NCBI RefSeq assembly: GCF_000745345.1
Contig: NZ_JQNR01000005.1
Span: 4,464,001 to 4,528,000, forward strand
Origin: Actinacidiphila yeochonensis CN732
Lineage (GTDB): Bacteria; Actinomycetota; Actinomycetes; Streptomycetales; Streptomycetaceae
Reading direction: 5' to 3'
DNA: 64,000 nt
The position numbers were made by a program, and so were the translations under genes. Below, one piece after another: positions 8,307 through 15,537 of this stretch. The stretch's first letter is position 1; every line of letters begins with the position of its first letter. The notes under the pieces were generated by a model. The model was not told the origin of the DNA. It worked only from the letters and a program-made list of their open reading frames with translations, and searched no databases.

Positions 8307-8510
8307 GGCGTGTCTGACACATCCTGTCGGGTGGGCGGTGCCTGGCACGCACGCTTGCCGCGTTGCCGGTCGTCGGCGCAGCCCGCCGGGCTCCCTCCCC
8401 CTGGGCCTGGCGGCCCGGGAGGTACCCCCACTCTCCGCTGTGCCATCGCACGCACCAGGCACCGCCCACCCCGCCTATACGGGCGGACGACATCATGTGT
8501 CAGACAGGGC
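8307..8510. mobile_element. MITE-like non-autonomous element, about 204 bp, CTAG on both sides
   Basis: The left end GGCGTGTCTGACACAT and the right end, read inward, GCCCTGTCTGACACAT are inverted repeats. Further in, GGGTGGGCGGTGCCTGG is repeated in inverted order, so most of the element can fold into one long imperfect hairpin with a strong inner stem around GGAGGTACCCCC. It contains no open frame of its own. The ends share the GTGTCTGA core with the neighbouring IS5-family element. CTAG flanks are at 8303-8306 (shared with the IS) and 8511-8514. The design fits a MITE mobilised by an IS5-type transposase. Confidence 0.75.
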
Positions 8511-9596
8511 CTAGGCGGAGCAGGAGGTGAACGTCGGGCTGGTGCGGGCGACGTAGATGCTGGCCGCGCCGCTCGGGTCGGTGGTGAGCGGCACCGTGAC
8601 GGTGTCGTCGGCGGTCCAGGGGAAGCCCTGGGTGTCGAACGTCCAGTCGCCGGTGATCTGCGTCGCCAGCTCCGACAGGGCCACCCATCCGTACTGGGCC
8701 GTCGGTACCGTCAGGGTCAGGCTGTTGCCGAGGGTCTGACTGATGTTCAGGGTCGTCGAACCGCTGACGGTGGTGCTGACCTTCGCCTGCAGGGCCGCGG
8801 CGGTGCCGGCGGTCAGCTCCGACGTCAGGCTGAAGCCGATGGTGCTCGCCCAGCCCGTGGTGTTGTTGATCGAGAAGGTCCAGGGCACGGGCGCGGAGGT
8901 GGCGTTGTACCAGACGGGCGAGACGCACACGGTCGGCAGCGGGGCGGCCGGGGACTGGGCCGTGGCCGTCCACGAGCAGGAGGACGGGGTGCCCTGGCAC
9001 TGGGTGGCGGCGTGGTCCACGGCCAGGTTCCACGCCGACTGGTACGCCGTGGCGGGCAGCACCCACTGCTGCGCCGTCGAGCCGTTGCATCCGTAGCTGT
9101 CGGTCCACGCGTCGTCGTACTGTGCGTTGTACCACAGGTCCAGGCAGTTGCTGTCGCCCTCGTGCCGGATCATGAAGGCGTGCTGCGCGGACCCGGCGAT
9201 CGGCTGGAAGTACCACAGTTCGCTCGCCCGGCCGTCGCACGGCTGCTGCCGGAGCGGGAGGCCGGAGTCGACGCACTCGCCGGTGGTGTTGTTGACGACG
9301 GTGAAGGACGCGTCGGACCCCTCGGCGCCGACGTGCCAGGACTCGTCGTAGCCGGGCGCCGAGTTGGTGACGAGGATGGAGCCGGCGCCCGGTGTTCCGT
9401 TCTGGACGTCCAGGGCGCGGCCGTTGCTGACGGACTGCAAGGTGATCTGGCCGAGGGTGGAGACGTCGGCCGCCTGCCGGGGCACCGCGGTGGCGGTGGA
9501 GGCCGCGAGCCCCAGCACGACGCAGGCCGCCGCGACCAGGACGGCGAGCACTCTCCTGGAGATCGTCACGTGCTTCCTCTTCCTTGAGGCGGGCAT
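8511..9596 (-). CDS. Secreted ricin-type beta-trefoil lectin with possible aerolysin-like C-terminal module
   Basis: A 361-aa secreted protein. Residues 1-36 form a Sec signal peptide (KRKH basic start, LAVLVAAACVVLGLAAS core). Residues ~40-175 form a ricin-type beta-trefoil carbohydrate-binding domain with QxW-like repeats (SELWYFQ, AQQWVLP) and a GECVDSG/SNCLDLW pattern. The remaining ~190 residues are Ser/Thr-rich alternating beta strands (NTTGWASTIGFSLTSEL, then VSTTVSGSTTLNISQTLGNS, ending QITGDWTFDTQGFPW). That resembles the ETX/MTX2 aerolysin-like pore-forming fold, but this is my pattern reading only. ATG 9596 is used; ATG 9611 is five codons upstream. The stop TAG is part of the CTAG site where the MITE inserted. 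Confidence 0.8.
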   Translation of the reverse strand: MPASRKRKHVTISRRVLAVLVAAACVVLGLAASTATAVPRQAADVSTLGQITLQSVSNGRALDVQNGTPGAGSILVTNSAPGYDESWHVGAEGSDASFTVVNNTTGECVDSGLPLRQQPCDGRASELWYFQPIAGSAQHAFMIRHEGDSNCLDLWYNAQYDDAWTDSYGCNGSTAQQWVLPATAYQSAWNLAVDHAATQCQGTPSSCSWTATAQSPAAPLPTVCVSPVWYNATSAPVPWTFSINNTTGWASTIGFSLTSELTAGTAAALQAKVSTTVSGSTTLNISQTLGNSLTLTVPTAQYGWVALSELATQITGDWTFDTQGFPWTADDTVTVPLTTDPSGAASIYVARTSPTFTSCSA

Positions 9597-9792
9597 GGGA
9601 GGTCCCTTCATCGGGTTCCGGCTCGACGCCGGTGGCGGTGGCGGTGGCGGTGGTGGTGCGTGGCGCCGGGGCGCGGGGCCTCGGCCCTCCGTACGGCCGC
9701 GGACGGCTCTTGCGTCGGCGGCGCGTCGGCGTCCCCGGAGCTGCCCGCGCCGCTCGGGGCGGGGTGGCTCGGGCGGGGTGGCGATGTGCGGC

Positions 9793-10878
9793 TCAGGCGG
9801 CGGCGAACGCCTGCTCCAGGCGGGGTACGTAGTCCACGAGGTCCTGGGCCCAGCAGCCGGCGTCGTGGCCTCCGTCGCACTGGCTGCCCCAGGTGGAGCC
9901 GTCCCCGTAGTCCACGTAGCGGTAGGGCATGCCGAGGGCGTCCAGGTGCTCCTTGGCGTGGGTGTTCGCCCCCTCGACCCAGAACTCCAGGGAGGTGGGG
10001 TCGCCGCCGCCGTCGCCGGTGTAGATCGTGATGCCGACGCCGGACAGCCTGTCCATGTGGGTGGACGGGTCGGCGTCGTTCCACAGCCGGTCCGCGTCGA
10101 ACACCGGGTAGGGCGACCCGAAGAGGGCATCACTCGACACCGCGGGGGTGTAGAGGCCGGTGCAGTCGCCGGAGCCGGAGAGCGGGGTCGAACCGCAGAA
10201 GCCGCCGACCGCGTTGGTCAGGGAGGCCACCACGGCCAGGCGCAGGTCCATGGAGTCCACCGACAGGTCGATGTCCCCCGACAGCGAGGCGACCTGGCCG
10301 AACAGGTCGGGGCGGTCCTGGGCGTAGTGCAGCGCGCCGAAGCCGCCCATCGACACGCCGGCGACGGCGCGGCCCTGCTTGGCGGCGATGGTGCGGAGGT
10401 TGGCGTCGATGAAGGGGACCACCTGGTCGAGGTGGAAGGTCTCCCAGTTCTGCGCACCGGCGGCGGTGTCCTGGTCGCGCCAGTCGGCATACCAGCCTCT
10501 CGGCCCGCCGTCCGGGATGACGGTGATCATCGAGTCGGTGCTCAGGGCCGGGTAGTTCTGGTAGACGGGGTCGTCGGGTGAGCCGTGCAGGAAGTACAGC
10601 ACCGGGTAGCGCCTGGTCGGATCGGACCAGTAGCCGCTCGGCAGGATGATCTTGATGTGGTGCTCCTTGGCGACCTGGGGCGTGTCCACGGTGATCACGA
10701 AGTCGGTGGACGTGCCGGTGGCGTCGCCGACCTGGGTCAGGCCGAAGCCGTCCACCAGGGTCGGCGGGACCGAGGGGTCGGCGTGCGCGAGCGGGGCCGC
10801 CAGCAGGAGCGCGACCGTGGCGAGGGCGGCCGCCACCGCCTTCACCCGCGGGCGCACACCGGGCAGGAGAGAGCTCAT
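9793..10878 (-). CDS. Secreted esterase of the alpha/beta-hydrolase (FrmB/antigen-85-like) family
   Basis: A 361-aa exported serine esterase. It has a Sec signal peptide (residues ~1-34, ALATVALLLAAPLAHA), then an esterase_D/PHB-depolymerase-like fold: LYFLHGSPDD (oxyanion region), nucleophile Ser176 in GVSMGG, and a C-terminal His likely in the GGHDAGCW segment. ATG 10878 has an AGAGGAA ribosome site. It probably hydrolyses an ester in the cell wall, a polymer or small molecules outside the cell. It is divergent from the regulator at 11064 and next to the secreted lectin gene on the same strand. Confidence 0.85.
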   Translation of the reverse strand: MSSLLPGVRPRVKAVAAALATVALLLAAPLAHADPSVPPTLVDGFGLTQVGDATGTSTDFVITVDTPQVAKEHHIKIILPSGYWSDPTRRYPVLYFLHGSPDDPVYQNYPALSTDSMITVIPDGGPRGWYADWRDQDTAAGAQNWETFHLDQVVPFIDANLRTIAAKQGRAVAGVSMGGFGALHYAQDRPDLFGQVASLSGDIDLSVDSMDLRLAVVASLTNAVGGFCGSTPLSGSGDCTGLYTPAVSSDALFGSPYPVFDADRLWNDADPSTHMDRLSGVGITIYTGDGGGDPTSLEFWVEGANTHAKEHLDALGMPYRYVDYGDGSTWGSQCDGGHDAGCWAQDLVDYVPRLEQAFAAA

Positions 10879-11063
10879 CACGGTTCCTCTGGAGTCGGGA
10901 TGGCGGACGGCGCGCACCGGTGCCGCGAACCGGGCGGTGACCATCTGACCCCAACAGCCCCGGTGGACGACAGCGTTCCGTCCCGGCCCAGTTGTGCCAC
11001 GGCCCACACAGGCCACATACTCCCCAGGATGGGCGGGTCGAGCTGACCGGAGTCACCACGTCG

Positions 11064-12041
11064 ATGGGGGTTGCCGTGCCCGGCGCGTTGGACCCCGACT
11101 CCGACGGCGGACGCGTGTACCGGGCCCTGGTGGAGCACCCGAACTCCCCGGCCGGCGCGCTGGCGGACCTGACCGGGCTGCCCCCGCGGAGGGTCCGGGC
11201 CGCGCTGGAGGAACTCGCCGCCGAGGAGGCGGTCGTCGCGGTGGGTGATGCCGACCGCACCTGGGACGCCCTGCCGCCGCCGCTGGTGGTCGAGGAGCTC
11301 CTGCGGTGCGACGCCGCCCGTCACGCCCGGCTGCGCCGTGCCGGGGCCGAGCTCGAACGCCTCTACCGCTCGGCCAGGCAGGACACCGGCCGCTACGGTG
11401 CCCTGGAGGTCGTCGCCGACGTGCCGCGTTTCCTCGCCGCCGCACGGCAGTTGCAGAGTTCCGCCCGGCACCAGGTACGGGTCATCGACATGCCGCCGTA
11501 CTCCGGATCGCCGTCCTACCAGCTCACCCAGGAGGCGCTGCAGCGCGAGCGGATGGCCGCCGGCGTGGTCTACCGCACGATCTACTACGAGACCGCGTTC
11601 GACGATCCCGTCGCCGGGCCGGGCATGGCGCGCATGATCGAGGCGGGTGAGCACGCGCGGACCCTGGACGAGCTGCCGCTGAAGCTCGTCATCGGGGACG
11701 GCGACCTGGCGATCGTGACCCTCGACGCGGACGACCGCCCGGGGATCGTCAGCCTGCTGATCCGCCCGTCGAGCCTGCTCAGGGCTCTTTCGAACGTGTT
11801 CGAGATCGTGTGGCGGTTCGCCGTTCCGGTGTCGCCGGCGGGCGGCATGGCGCACGTCGAGGGCCGAGACCGGCAGATCCTCTCCCTGATGGCCAGCGGC
11901 GCCACCGACGACGCCATCGCCCGACGGCTGGGCGTCGGCAGGCGGACCGTCGTCCGCCGGGTCGCCGTCCTGCAGGCGATGCTGGGAGCCACCACCCGCT
12001 TCCAGGCTGGCGTCCAGGCGGCGCGACGCGGCTGGCTGTGA
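11064..12041 (+). CDS. Transcriptional regulator with TrmB-like N-terminal and LuxR-type C-terminal HTH
   Basis: About 325 aa. Residues ~10-65 form a winged-helix of TrmB/MarR style (RVYRALVEHPNSPAGALADL, then RRVRAALEELAAEEAV). A middle sensor region of ~180 residues follows. The last ~65 residues form a LuxR-type HTH (GRDRQILSLMASGATDDAIA, then RRLGVGRRTVVRRV). Streptomyces has many such helix-turn-helix LuxR-type regulators lacking the NB-ARC part. The ATG at 11064 is preceded by GGAG; earlier in-frame starts back to 10992 are possible. It is divergent from the secreted esterase gene, which it may control. The effector is unknown. Confidence 0.75.
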   Translation: MGVAVPGALDPDSDGGRVYRALVEHPNSPAGALADLTGLPPRRVRAALEELAAEEAVVAVGDADRTWDALPPPLVVEELLRCDAARHARLRRAGAELERLYRSARQDTGRYGALEVVADVPRFLAAARQLQSSARHQVRVIDMPPYSGSPSYQLTQEALQRERMAAGVVYRTIYYETAFDDPVAGPGMARMIEAGEHARTLDELPLKLVIGDGDLAIVTLDADDRPGIVSLLIRPSSLLRALSNVFEIVWRFAVPVSPAGGMAHVEGRDRQILSLMASGATDDAIARRLGVGRRTVVRRVAVLQAMLGATTRFQAGVQAARRGWL

Positions 12042-12253
12042 ACAGGTCCCCGGGGACGGGTCCGTCGGGACGTCGGGCTCGGCCCCGATGAGGCCCCGGC
12101 CGGTCCGGCGATCCTGAGCGGCGCGCGTCGGCGCCGGGGCCGGTGCGCGGGCCTGGCCATCGAGGCCGGTGGTCCGGCACCCGGCCGTCGGGTCCTGCCC
12201 GGTGGCGGGCAGGACGCCGCGCGCGTCGTCACCCGCTGTGCTGTACTGGCCAG

Positions 12254-13168
12254 GTGGATCGCAAGCACAGAGGTTCCTCTGTCCTGCACCCCGGGCGCAC
12301 CGGCGGCGCGGGAGCCGACGCCATCCGCCCGGCGCAGCTGGACGAGGTGCGTACCCGAGTGCGGCTGATGATCGAGATCACCGCCCGCGCGGGGGAGTAC
12401 CGGAAGGGGCTGGTGGCCGCGGCCGAGGGCCTCACCCCCGAGGAGGCGGTGATCCTGGCCGACCTTGAGGGGCACGGACTCCAGGTTCCGCAGCTGCACG
12501 ACGTCCTGTGCGGCGGCCATGTGCTGGTGGACGACCCGCGGCTGTACGACAGCTGGCGCTTCGACAAGGTCAGCTACCCGCGGCTGTCCAGCCACCACCA
12601 CGACATCGACAAGAAGCGCTACCCCGACATCGGGATGCGCGGGCAGGTGGTGCGGGAGAAACTGCACGGGCGGACCCGACAGGGCACCTGGGTACAGCTG
12701 GAGAAGACCCCGGCGGCCTTCGGCAAGCGCAAGATGCCCAGCATGAGCGACGTCCGGCACCTCATGGACTACGTGGTGTACCGGGTCACCCGCAGCAACG
12801 TCGGCCCCTGGGGCCTGTCGCGGATGACCGAGCGGCGCCCGATGTACCTGTCGCCCAACGTGGCCGTCCCGACCTCGCTGACGCCCCCGGTGGCACGGTC
12901 GCTGACCGAGGCCCTGCGCAGGATCGAGGAGAACGACGACACGACGGCCGTCTCCCAGGACCTGGCGGCCAGGTTCCCGCCGCCCGACCGGGAGGACCTG
13001 TCCGGCGAGCTGGGCCAGGCGATGTCGGACGACCGAGCCGGGCGGGGCCTGTTCGGCAACTCCGAGGTGTGGGTCACCGAAACGCCGTCGCGCGGCGCGG
13101 CCCTGGTGCTCAGCGAGAGCGCGGAGCCGCCCGCGGTGGAGATGAAGCGGACGGGAGGTTCGCAGTGA
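12254..13168 (+). CDS. Protein of unknown function, first gene of a coupled pair
   Basis: A 304-aa soluble protein I do not recognise. The GTG at 12254 is the best start. Its core (residues ~80-200) is dense in charged and aromatic residues: CGGHVLVDDPRLYDSWRFD, SSHHHDIDKKRYPDIG, GTWVQLEKTPAAFGKRK, HLMDYVVYRVTRSNVGPWG. Its His/Asp/Trp pattern looks enzyme- or effector-like. It has no signal peptide or membrane span. The stop overlaps the GTG of the next gene (GTGA), so the two products are made together. Nothing nearby points to a pathway. Confidence 0.7.
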   Translation: MDRKHRGSSVLHPGRTGGAGADAIRPAQLDEVRTRVRLMIEITARAGEYRKGLVAAAEGLTPEEAVILADLEGHGLQVPQLHDVLCGGHVLVDDPRLYDSWRFDKVSYPRLSSHHHDIDKKRYPDIGMRGQVVREKLHGRTRQGTWVQLEKTPAAFGKRKMPSMSDVRHLMDYVVYRVTRSNVGPWGLSRMTERRPMYLSPNVAVPTSLTPPVARSLTEALRRIEENDDTTAVSQDLAARFPPPDREDLSGELGQAMSDDRAGRGLFGNSEVWVTETPSRGAALVLSESAEPPAVEMKRTGGSQ

Positions 13169-13926
13169 GCGACGACCAGGGCAACGCACCCGGGCCCGCG
13201 CCCCAGAGCCCCGGCGAGGCGGCCGTACCCTCCGGTCTGGTCACCGCCGTGGTGGACCTGGTGAACACCGGGCCGGTACTGCTCGGCGCCTACACCATCG
13301 CCGAACTCACCGCCGTTGACGCGATCGTGGACTTCCTGGAGGCCCGGGTGTCCGACGAGGTGCTCGCGGAGGCCGTCCGCTCGCTGGCCGCCCGCCAGTT
13401 GCTGCTGGCGGGCTCCGACGGCGAGCAGGTCCAGGTGCGGGGGGACCTGGGCATCGCGGTCGCGTTCCAGCAGCGGGCCCGCATGGTGCTCGACGCCCGC
13501 GCGACCGGGACGGTGGCGGGGGAGCCGTGGCGCATCCTGCTGCTTCCCCAGCCCGAGCAGATCTGCATGATGGTCCGCATCGACGCGCTCGGCGTCCACC
13601 AGATCGGCCTGTACAAGCTCGACGATGCCCTGGACATGCTCGCCGAGTGGCTGCCGCGGGGCTCCTCGGCCGATCCGGACCGGGCGGTGGACACCGACGC
13701 GGTGCTCACCGACGCGGAGCGTTCGGCGCTGGTCACCGTGACCCAGTACACCGCCCAGGGCTCGGCCGAGATCGCCGGCGTCAGCACCGACCTGGTCCTC
13801 GCCCGCCACGACGGACGGTTGCACGTCCTCTCCCGCGACCCGGACGACCGGGACCGGCTGGTGCCGAGCCGGAACAGGGGCAGGGACGGGGTCCGCGACC
13901 GGCTCGACGACCTGCTGGCCGCCTGA
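13165..13926 (+). CDS. Protein of unknown function, second gene of the coupled pair
   Basis: A 253-aa acidic soluble protein. The GTG at 13165 overlaps the preceding stop and has a GGGAGG ribosome site. Residues ~45-95 are helical (AVDAIVDFLEARVSDEVLAE, then LAARQLLLAGSDG). Residues ~105-165 alternate in a way that suggests a beta sheet and a helix (PWRILLLPQPEQICMMVRID, then IGLYKLDDALDMLAEWLP). The outline faintly resembles the EspG-type secretion chaperones of actinobacteria, which would make the upstream protein a client. That is a guess from layout only. Confidence 0.7.
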   Translation: MSDDQGNAPGPAPQSPGEAAVPSGLVTAVVDLVNTGPVLLGAYTIAELTAVDAIVDFLEARVSDEVLAEAVRSLAARQLLLAGSDGEQVQVRGDLGIAVAFQQRARMVLDARATGTVAGEPWRILLLPQPEQICMMVRIDALGVHQIGLYKLDDALDMLAEWLPRGSSADPDRAVDTDAVLTDAERSALVTVTQYTAQGSAEIAGVSTDLVLARHDGRLHVLSRDPDDRDRLVPSRNRGRDGVRDRLDDLLAA

Positions 13927-14169
13927 GGGGTTCGCGCCGGGGGCACCGGGCGCCGGCTGGCGCGGAACGTTCGCCCGCCGCCGCCTGTCCTCGGGCGGAC
14001 TCCGCCGTCGTCGTCCCCCCGGCCGGGGGGCGGGTTCGCGAGTGTGAACACCTGTGCCCGTGACGGCGGGCCGAGGATCGGGCCCGGGGCGCCGCGCCGG
14101 GGCCCGGCGGGGGAGGGCGGCGGAGCGATGGCGGCCGCCGGGGTTGAGGGCGCGAGAGACGGGTAGGAA
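13927..14169. other. Intergenic stretch without a supportable gene
   Basis: GC-rich sequence after the unknown pair. Frames here lack ribosome sites and natural protein character. It leads into the folded element at 14170-14243. Confidence 0.4.
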
Positions 14170-14243
14170 TGAACGTCCCGCACGAGTGGGCGGGTCCGGC
14201 GCTCCAGCGCCGGGGCTCCGACCGCTTCGCGGTGGGAGGTTCA
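14170..14243 (+). other. Three-stem folded element, possible IS200/IS605 (TnpB) right-end remnant
   Basis: An outer stem pairs TGAACGTCCC (14170-14179) with GGGAGGTTCA (14234-14243), one mismatch. Inside are a hairpin CCGGCGC-TCCA-GCGCCGG (14196-14213) and a second, ACCGC-TTC-GCGGT (14221-14233). A short frame through it (GGSGAPAPG, ending FIV before TGA) resembles the frayed C-termini of TnpB proteins, whose genes end in such structures in streptomycetes. No TnpB body remains upstream. A structured RNA or recombination end is the alternative. Confidence 0.4.
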
Positions 14244-14340
14244 TCGTGTGATGTCCGGTTCCGGCGGCCGGACAGCCCCCTCCGCCGTCCGGCCGACGGA
14301 CATCTATCCGGCCCGTATGCGAGGATGCTAAGGACAGTGC

Positions 14341-14415
14341 GTTGACGCTGTCAACATCTCATCTGATTTCCAAATGACTGCCATTTGACCTGTGTGCACG
14401 ACCCCGTATCGGGGT
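14341..14415. promoter_or_regulatory. AT-richer region with three inverted repeats upstream of the guanidine riboswitch
   Basis: Three short palindromes follow one another: GTTGAC-GCT-GTCAAC (14341-14355), CAAATG-N5-CATTTG (14371-14387) and ACCCCG-TAT-CGGGGT (14401-14415). The stretch 14330-14600 is much less GC-rich than its surroundings and has no convincing gene. It probably contains the promoter and operators for the riboswitch-controlled exporter transcript. Confidence 0.4.
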
Positions 14416-14599
14416 CTGTCACGTTCAACTCCAGCCAATATGGCACCAGTTGAGCGCGCGAATGATCCGGTGGAGTGCTTCTGGAATCGCCGTGGGTCCT
14501 TACCGGGTCCGTCAAGCCGCCGTATGTGGCCGGTTCTGACCACGGCCCTGGAGAGAATCCGCCACGCGTTTCGCCGCAAAAAGACTGTTTGCTACCCTC

Positions 14600-14650
14600 C
14601 TCGCAACCCGACGAGCGCGCCGTACCGGGACCCTGCGAAGACGGTGCACC
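14600..14650 (+). promoter_or_regulatory. Guanidine-III (ykkC-III) riboswitch
   Basis: The sequence contains, in order and spacing, the blocks of the actinobacterial ykkC-III motif: CCGACGAGCGCGCCGTACC (from 14608), then GGGACC, then GCGAAGACGGTGC (to 14647). The matching consensus recalled for this class is GACGAGGTGCGCCGTACCC followed by GACAAGACGG. It ends about 30 bases before the ATG of an SMR-family gene, the usual target. Binding of guanidinium is expected to expose the ribosome site and raise translation of the exporter. Confidence 0.75.
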
Positions 14651-14680
14651 CCGTATCCCGAGAACTGCGGAGGTGCCGTC

Positions 14681-15001
14681 ATGGCATGGGTCCTGATCGT
14701 CGTCGCCGGCCTGCTGGAGGTCGCCTGGTCGGTGGGCATCAAGTACACCGACGGCTTCACCCGGCCGCTGCCGAGCGTGCTCACCGGCGCCGCCGTGGTG
14801 GCGAGCATGCTGCTGCTCTCCCGCGCCGCCACCACCCTCCCGATCGGCACCGCCTACGGTGTGTGGGTCGGCATCGGCGCCGCCGGTGCCGCCGTGGTGG
14901 GCATGGCCGTACTCGGCGAACCCGTCTCGACCGCGCGGATATTCTTCGTCTCCCTGCTGGTCGTGGCGGTCGTCGGCCTCAAGGCCACCTCGGGCCGGTG
15001 A
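14681..15001 (+). CDS. gdx: SMR-family guanidinium exporter (Gdx/SugE type)
   Basis: A 106-aa inner-membrane protein with four transmembrane helices, the standard SMR length. Glu13 in the first helix (AGLLEVAW) is the conserved proton/substrate site. Other family blocks are KYTDGFTRPLPS and PIGTAYGVWVGIGAAG. The gene lies directly behind a guanidine-III riboswitch, which separates guanidinium exporters of the Gdx class from the polyaromatic-drug exporters of the EmrE class. It would work as an antiparallel dimer exchanging guanidinium for protons. GGAGGT sits before the ATG. Confidence 0.9.
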   Translation: MAWVLIVVAGLLEVAWSVGIKYTDGFTRPLPSVLTGAAVVASMLLLSRAATTLPIGTAYGVWVGIGAAGAAVVGMAVLGEPVSTARIFFVSLLVVAVVGLKATSGR

Positions 15002-15063
15002 GGCGGCCCGCCGAGAACCGGTTCCGGCGGCCTGGTCCCCCGGGCGGAGGCGGGTCGTAGGCT

Positions 15064-15537
15064 GTGCTCGTGCACCTGTGCTTCGTCTGCAGCGGGAACA
15101 TCTGCCGCTCGCCCTCGGCCGCCATCGTGGTCCGCGAACACCTGCGGCGGGCCGGCCTCGCCGACCGGGTCCGGGTCACCAGTGCCGGTATCGGCGACTG
15201 GCACGCGGGCGATCCGATCGACCGCCGGTCGGGCGAGGTGCTGAGGCGCCACGGGTACCCGGTCGAGCACACCGCCGCGCAGGTGGGCGCCGAGCACCTG
15301 GACGCCGACCTGTTCCTGGCCATGGACCGCGGCCACGAACGGGCCCTGCGTGCCCTCGTCGACGACCCCGCCCGGGTGCGGCTGATGCGCTCCTTCGACC
15401 CCGGGGCCGCCCCGGACGCCCCCGACGTGCCCGACCCGTACTACGGCGGCCCCGACGGGTTCGAGGAGGTCCTGGCCATGGTGGAGGCGGCCACCCCCGG
15501 CCTGCTCGACTGGGTACGCGACCACCTCGCCCCGTGA
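15064..15537 (+). CDS. Low-molecular-weight protein-tyrosine phosphatase
   Basis: A 157-aa cytosolic phosphatase. The P-loop C-x5-R-S is VCSGNICRS, with nucleophile Cys9 and Arg15. The general acid Asp lies in VPDPYYGG near residue 125. The GTG at 15064 is used; the GTG at 15070 is equally possible. The last codon overlaps the GTG of the fructosamine kinase gene (GTGA), a linkage seen in streptomycetes, so the two are translated together. The substrate is probably a phosphotyrosine protein or a sugar phosphate. Confidence 0.9.
   Translation: MLVHLCFVCSGNICRSPSAAIVVREHLRRAGLADRVRVTSAGIGDWHAGDPIDRRSGEVLRRHGYPVEHTAAQVGAEHLDADLFLAMDRGHERALRALVDDPARVRLMRSFDPGAAPDAPDVPDPYYGGPDGFEEVLAMVEAATPGLLDWVRDHLAP

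Noticed and set aside
8310..9587. Plus-strand frame across MITE and lectin
   Set aside because: Arg/Gly-rich artificial sequence; the minus strand encodes a clear secreted lectin.
14328..14579. 83-codon minus-strand frame upstream of the riboswitch
   Set aside because: No start context and it lies in the promoter/leader region of a better supported unit.
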